Assembly: GCA_017999075.1 (NCBI GenBank) | Contig: JAGOBX010000246.1 | Coordinates: forward strand, 1 to 5,960 | DNA from: JAGOBX01 sp017999075 [NCBI: Candidatus Babelota bacterium] | Lineage (GTDB): Bacteria > JAGOBX01 | Length of the DNA: 5,960 nucleotides | Reading direction: 5' to 3' | Shown: piece by piece, positions 1 to 5,521 of the stretch | Numbering within the stretch: position 1 is the first letter of the stretch | Layout: every line of letters begins with the position of its first letter | Translations under genes and position numbers: made by a program | The notes under the pieces: model-generated | The model's input: the letters and a program-made list of their open reading frames with translations, nothing else | What the model was told of the DNA's origin: nothing | Databases searched by the model: none

Positions 1-130
1 CTTCAACTGAGATCATTTCGGTAAATATAAGTCCTGGTTTGAAAATAGAAATCATTTTTCTGAATGGTTTATCTGATATTCCAGCAAGAGGAGCGGTAAA
101 TATCGGATTTTCAACTTTGAATTTTTTCAT
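1..130 (-). CDS. dus: tRNA-dihydrouridine synthase, N-terminal fragment (cut by left edge)
   Basis: Reading leftward from the ATG at 128-130 gives 43 uninterrupted codons that run off the window. The peptide carries the N-terminal signature of the FMN-dependent Dus family: APLAGISDKPFR at residues 13-24 (family form APMAGxTDxPFR), followed by GLIFTEMIS at 33-41 (family form GLxxSEMVS). Dus enzymes use NADPH and FMN to reduce uridines in the tRNA D-loop to dihydrouridine in the cytoplasm. The first motif forms the start of the TIM barrel and contributes to FMN binding. The catalytic cysteine lies beyond the window. The start sits 30 bases after the stop of the amidase-like gene with no recognisable Shine-Dalgarno sequence. 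The family is secure; the DusB/NifR3 subgroup is likely but cannot be fixed from 43 residues. Confidence 0.88.
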   Translation of the reverse strand, partial: MKKFKVENPIFTAPLAGISDKPFRKMISIFKPGLIFTEMISVE

Positions 131-160
131 AATAAAGTAATATTTCTAATTTGGAAGATT

Positions 161-913
161 TTAATAGAAGCCGTATTTAAAAAAAATAATTCCATCAAAA
201 TTACATCGTTTGATGTAATCCGGAATGTCATTGGTTTGACAGACTGAACCCGTATCTTTACTTGCGTGATAAAGCGTAGAATCAAATATAAATCCTTCGT
301 GAGATATCAAATGTCCATTTTCAATATTTTTTTTTCTGACAAAAGCGATTCCTGAAATTCCTTTATTTTTTTTAAAAAAATCATTCAGCATATTCAGGTT
401 TTCTGAAGATAATATTTTAATTTCTATTTTTTTTGAAAAGTCAATATCCAATAATTTATTTCCGTTAGATTTTTTATTAAGAACGCAAATTATTTTCTGT
501 TCGAGAGGTTTTAAAATATCAGGATAATATAATGAAAAATTCGGATTTGACAATAATCTGTCTTCCGTAAAATGTATTCTTGAAACGTAAGAAATTTTGT
601 TTTTTGAATAATAAAAATTATCAATATAATTTTCTATATATTCAGAATAATTTTCGGACACGCTTAAAGATAATGAATTTATTACAAATAAAGTGCAATC
701 CTGATAATATAAACTGAATGATGGAAAATTGTCTTTTTCAATTGATAACGGGTTGATTTTATAAGGATTTCCATAATAATCAGTTATTATTCTGCGTAAT
801 TTTTTATTATAATCATCGTACTTTATTTTTTTTAAAAAAATATTCAGTTCGTCGCTTATAATTGGAACCGAATCTTTATTGAAAATAATATTTTGTAAAT
901 TTGAAAAAATCAT
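161..913 (-). CDS. DUF1460 / N-acetylmuramoyl-L-alanine amidase-like cysteine hydrolase
   Basis: A 250-residue protein that I assign to the DUF1460 (PF07313) family from its spaced motifs. YYGNPY at 46-51 matches the family's GxPY. QDCTLFV at 71-77 matches DCxTFVE, with Cys73 the likely nucleophile. SRIHFTED at 111-118 matches SRNHYxxD. ISHEGFIF at 203-210 supplies the probable catalytic His205, and LYHAS at 214-218 matches the HAS block. The family has an NlpC/P60-like papain fold and is thought to cleave the amide bond between N-acetylmuramic acid and L-alanine in cell-wall fragments; activity here is inferred. Many relatives carry a signal peptide, but none is visible here. An in-frame TAA two codons before the ATG (917-919) excludes an upstream extension. 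The gene is very rich in Lys, Asn and Ile, with long A and T tracts. It follows the DUF3108 gene by 48 bases, without a Shine-Dalgarno sequence, and precedes dus by 30. Confidence 0.75.
   Translation of the reverse strand: MIFSNLQNIIFNKDSVPIISDELNIFLKKIKYDDYNKKLRRIITDYYGNPYKINPLSIEKDNFPSFSLYYQDCTLFVINSLSLSVSENYSEYIENYIDNFYYSKNKISYVSRIHFTEDRLLSNPNFSLYYPDILKPLEQKIICVLNKKSNGNKLLDIDFSKKIEIKILSSENLNMLNDFFKKNKGISGIAFVRKKNIENGHLISHEGFIFDSTLYHASKDTGSVCQTNDIPDYIKRCNFDGIIFFKYGFY
361..381. repeat. Low-complexity direct repeat, copy 2 (T8A7 core)
   Basis: Second copy of the 21-base stretch also found at 821-841, in the same gene. A one-base difference just outside the repeat puts this copy in a different reading frame, so it encodes Leu-Asn-Asp-Phe-Phe-Lys-Lys-Asn-Lys. 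The A8 run on the coding strand is a potential slippage site. Confidence 0.4.
821..841. repeat. Low-complexity direct repeat, copy 1 (T8A7 core)
   Basis: This 21-base stretch is identical to 361-381. Both contain eight T followed by seven A on the plus strand and lie inside the amidase-like gene. Allowing one inserted base, the match continues for six more bases (attcag). Here the coding strand reads as Leu-Asn-Ile-Phe-Leu-Lys-Lys-Ile-Lys. Probably a by-product of AT-rich coding for Phe/Lys residues. Confidence 0.4.
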
Positions 914-961
914 TTTTTATGTTGAGAATTATAATATAAGAATAATAAATACTTTTTGTTA

Positions 962-1891
962 CTATTTTTCACGATAATTTTCTATGTATGCCGAAATAGA
1001 ACCTATAGCTATTTCACTCTTCATTTTAACAGGTATTTTTTTTTCATTTGCAGTCAGCCACACCTGCATTTCTCCTTTGCTTATAAAAATTCCTTCTTTA
1101 AGTAAAATCGGTCTGACTTTATAACACATCATCTTTCCTATTTTAGTATCAATTTTTTCGAGTTTTTCGATTTTTATATTCAGTTCGTAAATTTCTTCGC
1201 TTGAACTTACAGGAACTTTTATAATATCACCGACTTTAAATTTACATATTCTCAGGTAATACATCGCTGCAAACGGATCAAAAACATAATTTTCGATTTT
1301 GAAATTATTTTTTCCGTGTTCTATTTTATCTTTTTTAAATTTCGATTTATATCGAGTGGCCAGTTTAGAAGAATAGTTATATTTTATTAGTTCATTTATT
1401 TTTTTGCTTCCTTCACGCTGAACTTTTATATATTTATGTGAAAAAAGATATTCAGAATCAATATAAGAAATAATTCTGTCTCTAACTCTGTAAACAGTAT
1501 CGAAAAATTTTGCTGTCCATGCGTCTGATGTAATCATCATAACAGGTCTGTTAGCTATTGATTGAGCTTTATTGACTCTGAATACGGCATTGCCGACGCT
1601 TATAAACCCGTATTTTACACTGAATGTTATTTCTTCTCCATATGTGAATGCAGTGTTTTGAGCGTACGTTTTAGGCAGTAATTTAAGGTTTATGTTATCG
1701 TCAGTATCATCCGAAATGGATTCGAGAATTTTTGCCGCTTCTACAGGATTATTGTCTAATGCAGAATTCAAAGAATCCTTTTCATCCTGTTCAGTATCAT
1801 CTTCTGAAAAAGAATATCGTATAGAATGCATTGAAAACATCAATAGAATAATAAATACAAAAAATAATATACGTTTCATAATTTTAAACAT
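962..1891 (-). CDS. Exported DUF3108 domain protein
   Basis: A secreted protein of 309 residues from the ATG at 1889-1891. Other possible starts are a TTG one codon earlier (1894) and an ATG at 1877-1879; the latter gives a very typical signal peptide (MKRILFF...). No start has a Shine-Dalgarno sequence, so the choice is uncertain. After Lys/Arg residues comes a hydrophobic stretch and a plausible signal peptidase I site after Ser-Phe-Ser. There is no lipobox cysteine, so a soluble periplasmic protein is expected. An acidic linker (about 30-68) leads to a DUF3108 (PF11306) domain at about 82-305. Recognisable blocks are GEEITFSVKYGFISVG at 85-100, FDPFAAMYYLR at 204-214, VGDIIKVPV at 220-228 and a C-terminal segment with MQVWLTANEKKIPVKM at 275-290. 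The biochemical function of this family is not established. It lies 15 bases after the sugar-kinase stop and just before the amidase-like gene, which suggests an envelope role. Confidence 0.85.
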   Translation of the reverse strand: MFKIMKRILFFVFIILLMFSMHSIRYSFSEDDTEQDEKDSLNSALDNNPVEAAKILESISDDTDDNINLKLLPKTYAQNTAFTYGEEITFSVKYGFISVGNAVFRVNKAQSIANRPVMMITSDAWTAKFFDTVYRVRDRIISYIDSEYLFSHKYIKVQREGSKKINELIKYNYSSKLATRYKSKFKKDKIEHGKNNFKIENYVFDPFAAMYYLRICKFKVGDIIKVPVSSSEEIYELNIKIEKLEKIDTKIGKMMCYKVRPILLKEGIFISKGEMQVWLTANEKKIPVKMKSEIAIGSISAYIENYREK

Positions 1892-1906
1892 CAAATTTGG
1901 TTTTTT

Positions 1907-2908
1907 TTAATTTTTTAAAGTATTTATATTTAAAGCAGAAGCTCCTATCATTCCTGCATCTGACCCGAGTTTAGTTATGCGTATAGAACATTTTTCGGCA
2001 GGTCTTTTAAAGGTTCTGCTTTTGATTTCTTCGATTATTCCTTTTATGAAAAGATTGCCTGATTGCGCAATCCCCCCTCCTAAAGTTATAAGTTCTATGT
2101 TAAAAATATTAATTAGGTTAGATATTCCAATTCCAAGAATTTTGCCGTAATCATCAAAAAGTTTTAATGCTGTTTTGTCTTTTTTAAATGCTGCTCGAGA
2201 AGCTAATTCAGGATTGATTTTATCGGTTTTATTATTAGCGTATTTCAGAATCAGAGAATTTTTATTTTCTTTTAATTCTAAAGTTTCAATAATTGTTTTG
2301 GTGAATCCAGGAGTTCCGGCATAAGCTTCTAAACATCCATAATTTCCGCATCCGCATTTTCTGCCGTCGAATTTTATTGTCATGTGCCCGAGTTCTCCTG
2401 CATTATTTGAACAGCCGTTATATATTTTTCCGTTAAGAATTATTCCGCCGCCTATTCCAGAACCGAGAGTTAGATGTATAAGATTATTTGTTTTTAAATA
2501 TTTTCCCCACCCGAATCTGTATTCTGCGTAAGCCGCGCAGTTAGCATCGTTTTCAATAGATATAGGAATATTGATTTTTTGTTTTTTAAGTTTGCTTGTG
2601 AGATAATCTATAATTTTAAATCCTTTCAACTGCTGCAGATTAGGAGAATTTTCAATAATTCCGTTTTTAACATCAATAATTCCAGGAATTCCGATACCGA
2701 TAAAGTTTACAGGAGCTTTATTGTATTCTACAGATTTATTGTTCAACATAACGATGTTTTTAATTATTTCTATGAACATTGATTCTGAAGACATATTCTG
2801 GTTTTTAAATGATGTTTTAAAAGTTATTTCGCCTTTTTCATTAATTAATGCCAAACCTACATGTGATCCTCCGATATCTATTCCTATGTTTACTGATTTA
2901 TTTTTCAT
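1907..2908 (-). CDS. ROK-family sugar kinase, probable glucokinase
   Basis: A 333-residue cytoplasmic kinase that probably phosphorylates glucose or a related hexose at O6 using ATP. The open frame extends to 2959, but the ATG at 2906-2908 is the right start: it is preceded by AAGGAGG and places the family's N-terminal phosphate-binding loop at residues 8-15 (IGIDIGGS). Other ROK features are GIGIPG at 71-76, END at 119-121 with Asp121 the predicted catalytic base, the nucleotide-binding GSGIGGG at 149-155, and the sugar-binding and zinc motif GELGH at 171-175. CGCGNYGCLE at 185-194 supplies Cys185, Cys187 and Cys192, which with His175 form the structural zinc site. Length and motifs are complete. 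The zinc motif and the absence of an N-terminal DNA-binding domain favour a kinase over a ROK repressor. Sugar specificity (glucose, N-acetylmannosamine, N-acetylglucosamine, fructose) is not settled by sequence; glucokinase is the best guess. The start overlaps the transporter stop by four bases (ATGA). Confidence 0.92.
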   Translation of the reverse strand: MKNKSVNIGIDIGGSHVGLALINEKGEITFKTSFKNQNMSSESMFIEIIKNIVMLNNKSVEYNKAPVNFIGIGIPGIIDVKNGIIENSPNLQQLKGFKIIDYLTSKLKKQKINIPISIENDANCAAYAEYRFGWGKYLKTNNLIHLTLGSGIGGGIILNGKIYNGCSNNAGELGHMTIKFDGRKCGCGNYGCLEAYAGTPGFTKTIIETLELKENKNSLILKYANNKTDKINPELASRAAFKKDKTALKLFDDYGKILGIGISNLINIFNIELITLGGGIAQSGNLFIKGIIEEIKSRTFKRPAEKCSIRITKLGSDAGMIGASALNINTLKN

Positions 2909-4089
2909 TGAGAGACAATCCTCCTTATATTTATTGATAATATTAATATGATTGCACATAAAAGAAAAATAGAATTGAATAAGAACATATCCGAAAATCC
3001 TGATTTGTTTGCTATAAAACCGTTTAATGCAAAACCTATTACTGCGCCGATACTGTAAGTTGAACCGACAAAAATTGATTGACCGCTGTTCTGCAATTTT
3101 GAAGGAGATGAAATAAAAATCAAGTTTACAAGACCAGCGTAAAATAATCCGAAAAATAATCCGTGCGCGATTTGTATTGACATAACAATAATTAAATAAT
3201 TATCTGTTGAACCTGAAATTTGCGATAAAATAAAGTATTTTGTTAAATGAGCCGCTAATCCTGCAGCCATTGTGAATTTAATTCCTATAAATTCTATAAT
3301 GCGGTTTGAAAATAAAAAAATCGGTATTTCAACCAGCACTCCAATCCCCCAGCATAACCCTATCATCTGTGAATTCAAATTTAATGTTCCGAGAAATATA
3401 CTGTAAAACCCGTAAATTACAGTATTGGTAATTTCTATTATCACACATGCAACAAATATCATTATAAAATGTTTTTTAAAAAAATATAATAAATTTTTAA
3501 GTTCGATTTTATGAGGCTCAATGTCGATTTTAGGTTTTTTTATCAAAAATGGGATTGATAAACTTATCATCATAAGAAAACCGTTTAATATAAAAAGCCA
3601 GTGCAGCCCTTTTTTTTCAACTACAAAACTTAAAATAAAATTAGCAAACAAAAAACCTATTGTTCCCCAAACCCTTATTTTTCCATAAGAATAGAATGAA
3701 GATTCTGATTTTATAGAATCAAGAGCAGCGCTGTCTGTAAGGGGAAGAAGAGGTTTGAAAAAAAATGCCGCTAAAATCGTCATCACAAAAACGTAATAGT
3801 AATTTACACTTAGTAAAAATAAAAAAATCGCTGAAACATTCCCTATTATGCAGATTAAAATAATACGGTTTCTATTTTGATTTTTATCGCTTATATATCC
3901 CCAAAAAGTAGAACTTAAAAAAGTTACGCCTGTTGATATTGAAAGCAGCATTCCGATATCAGGTTCAGGAATCCCTATTTTCTTGAAATATACGGAAATG
4001 AACGGACCGTATATCCCCATAGCAGCATAAATTAAAAAATAAAAAATTTTAATGTAAACCTGATTGTCGGAACTTTTAAAATTTTGCAT
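2905..4089 (-). CDS. Major facilitator superfamily transporter (LacY/HcaT-like, MFS_1-like)
   Basis: A 394-residue inner-membrane protein with about 12 hydrophobic helices, at roughly 11-33, 43-63, 76-94, 98-118, 139-158, 163-183, 207-230, 240-262, 268-290, 297-325, 335-360 and 366-387. A basic loop lies between the two six-helix halves (about 184-206). The helix 2-3 loop carries the MFS signature as WGYISDK (63-69), and YGKIRVWGTIGF (135-146) matches the GxIRxWGSIGF block of the proton-symporter group containing HcaT-like, nucleoside and LacY-like carriers. The substrate cannot be read from sequence. The directly coupled ROK kinase suggests a sugar taken up by proton symport and then phosphorylated, which is inference. 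The ATG (4087-4089) lies 14 bases inside the gltX end, with a weak AGG five bases upstream. The last codons contain the kinase's ribosome-binding site. Confidence 0.88.
   Translation of the reverse strand: MQNFKSSDNQVYIKIFYFLIYAAMGIYGPFISVYFKKIGIPEPDIGMLLSISTGVTFLSSTFWGYISDKNQNRNRIILICIIGNVSAIFLFLLSVNYYYVFVMTILAAFFFKPLLPLTDSAALDSIKSESSFYSYGKIRVWGTIGFLFANFILSFVVEKKGLHWLFILNGFLMMISLSIPFLIKKPKIDIEPHKIELKNLLYFFKKHFIMIFVACVIIEITNTVIYGFYSIFLGTLNLNSQMIGLCWGIGVLVEIPIFLFSNRIIEFIGIKFTMAAGLAAHLTKYFILSQISGSTDNYLIIVMSIQIAHGLFFGLFYAGLVNLIFISSPSKLQNSGQSIFVGSTYSIGAVIGFALNGFIANKSGFSDMFLFNSIFLLCAIILILSINIRRIVSQ
2920..2926 (-). promoter_or_regulatory. Strong Shine-Dalgarno sequence (AAGGAGG) for the ROK kinase
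   Basis: On the minus strand AAGGAGG lies 11 bases before the ATG at 2906-2908. It is built from the last base of Ile388 and the tandem AGG-AGG codons for Arg389-Arg390 of the transporter. It decides the kinase start and, with the ATGA overlap, implies translational coupling. It is the only near-perfect Shine-Dalgarno sequence seen in the window. Confidence 0.8.
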
Positions 4090-5503
4090 TTAAACCTGCT
4101 TCAGCAAAAGATATTCCGCGTTTAATACGCGATAGAATTTTTTCTTTTCCTAAAATGAAAAGAATGTCAAATATACCTGGAGTAGCAGATTTTCCTGATA
4201 CACAAACCCTGAGAAGATGAATAAGAATTCCTGCTTTAACTGAAAGTTTTTCGGATAATGTTCTGAGTTCTGTTTCAAGAATTGCCGGGTTTGAAAAATC
4301 AGAATTTGAAAAAACATCAAACATTTTTTTTAAATATTCAGCAGAATTATTTTCATAAAAATATTTGTTTACTGCGTTTTCGTCATATTTAAAATTATGG
4401 GAAAAAAAATAATCTGCATTGATTATAATATCAGTGATTCGTTTAGCTCGAGGTTGAAACAGTTTAATTACAGAACAACAGTATTCTTTATCATGACTTA
4501 TTAATAATTCTGATTTAATTTCTTTAATTAAATAACTGTATAATTTTTCCGGAGCGCTATTCATTATATATTTTGCATTCATCCATTCGAGTTTTTCATA
4601 ATCGAATACTGCGTCTTTTTTTCCGATTTTATTCAAATCAAATAATCTTACTATTTCGGAATAATTCAATATTTCTTTATTGTCAGGTGGAGACCATCCA
4701 AGCAGAGAAATATAGTTTATTACTGCTTCTGGAAGAAATCCATTTTCTTTAAACCATTCTACGGAAACTGCTCCGTGCCGTTTGCTCAGCCGTTTTTTAT
4801 CTTTACCAAGAATCAGCGGCATATGACAGAATTCAGGAACAGGCATATTAAGCGCATTGTATAAAAGAATTTGTTTCGGTGTGTTTGACAGGTGGTCATT
4901 GCCTCTTATTACCGCAGAAATGTTCATCAGGGAATCGTCAATTACAACAGCAAAATTATATGCCGGCATGCCATCTGATTTTAAAATTATGAAATCATCG
5001 AGTTCACTTGAATTGAATTCTACATTACCGAGACAAATGTCATTGAAATTTATTTTTTTATTGTCCGGAGTTTTAAACCTGATAACTTTATTTTGAGATT
5101 TTACAGTTTCTGAAACAGGAAGACCGAGACATTTTCTGTCGTATTTCCATATTTGATTTTTTGATGAATGTTTATTTGAATCAGGTTCCGATTCACTGCG
5201 CTGCGGACATATACAATAATAAGCCAACCCTTTTTCAATAAGAGTTTCAGCATATTTTTTATAAATATCAAGACGCTGCGACTGGTAATATGGTCCTTCA
5301 TCCCAGGTTATTCCCAGCCAGGTCAAGGATTTAATTATATTATCGGACATATTAGAATCTGAACGCGTTAAATCAGTGTCTTCAATGCGTAAAACAAATT
5401 TTCCCGATAATTTATCTGCAGCAATTTTGTTGAACAATGCTGTTCTTGCTCCTCCAATATGCAGATAACCTGTCGGGCTTGGAGCAAACCGTACTTTGAA
5501 CAT
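4076..5503 (-). CDS. gltX: Glutamyl-tRNA synthetase
   Basis: A complete class I synthetase of 475 residues (E. coli GltX is 471) that attaches glutamate to tRNA-Glu using ATP in the cytoplasm. FAPSPTGYLHIGGART at 6-21 includes the HIGH-type signature as HIGG (15-18). FVLRIEDTD at 36-44 follows. The KMSKS-type loop is KRLSKRHG at 237-244. A zinc-site candidate is present as Cys97, Cys99, Tyr121 and Cys125 (CIC ... YDRKC), separated by a Ser/Lys-rich loop. WGTI-type LGWSPPD (268-274) and the helical anticodon-binding region (about 320-475) with TPGIFDILFILGKEK at 441-455 complete the enzyme. Whether it is discriminating, or also charges tRNA-Gln for later GatCAB amidation, cannot be told here. 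It starts 18 bases after the cdd stop; the leader is purely A/T with no Shine-Dalgarno sequence. Its last 14 bases overlap the transporter start. Confidence 0.97.
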   Translation of the reverse strand: MFKVRFAPSPTGYLHIGGARTALFNKIAADKLSGKFVLRIEDTDLTRSDSNMSDNIIKSLTWLGITWDEGPYYQSQRLDIYKKYAETLIEKGLAYYCICPQRSESEPDSNKHSSKNQIWKYDRKCLGLPVSETVKSQNKVIRFKTPDNKKINFNDICLGNVEFNSSELDDFIILKSDGMPAYNFAVVIDDSLMNISAVIRGNDHLSNTPKQILLYNALNMPVPEFCHMPLILGKDKKRLSKRHGAVSVEWFKENGFLPEAVINYISLLGWSPPDNKEILNYSEIVRLFDLNKIGKKDAVFDYEKLEWMNAKYIMNSAPEKLYSYLIKEIKSELLISHDKEYCCSVIKLFQPRAKRITDIIINADYFFSHNFKYDENAVNKYFYENNSAEYLKKMFDVFSNSDFSNPAILETELRTLSEKLSVKAGILIHLLRVCVSGKSATPGIFDILFILGKEKILSRIKRGISFAEAGLNAKF

Positions 5504-5521
5504 AATTATATAATTTATATT

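Noticed and set aside
15-18. HIGG in place of HIGH in GltX (protein residues 15-18) as a defective active site
   Set aside because: HxGG is a common functional variant of the class I signature in glutamyl-tRNA synthetases, and the KRLSK loop is intact. The numbers given are residues of GltX, which lies at 4076-5503.
131-160. Terminator or small RNA between the amidase-like gene and dus
   Set aside because: The 30 A/T-rich bases form no GC-containing hairpin and are too short for an RNA gene.
928-933. TATAAT on the minus strand 14 bases before the amidase-like ATG, as a possible promoter -10 box
   Set aside because: No TTGACA-like -35 element at 16-18 bases upstream (AAAAGT is there instead), and TATAAT is expected by chance in such AT-rich DNA.
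1692-1910. Plus-strand open frame of 72 codons
   Set aside because: Antisense shadow of the signal peptide and linker of the DUF3108 gene; no family motif and no ribosome-binding site of note.
2579-2951. Two overlapping plus-strand open frames of 67 and 76 codons
   Set aside because: Antisense to the well-supported ROK kinase, with Phe/Ile-rich composition expected from the reverse of Lys/Asn codons.
2909-2959. Upstream 17-codon extension of the ROK kinase
   Set aside because: It lies within the transporter coding sequence; the extra peptide is not part of the family and the strong Shine-Dalgarno sequence points to the ATG at 2908.
4857-5301. A plus-strand 79-codon frame and a minus-strand 66-codon frame within gltX
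   Set aside because: Both lie inside conserved gltX coding sequence in other frames and show no motifs.
5505-5510. TATAAT on the minus strand just before the gltX ATG
   Set aside because: It lies one base before the start codon, so transcription would begin inside the gene; the 18-base gap also favours read-through from cdd.
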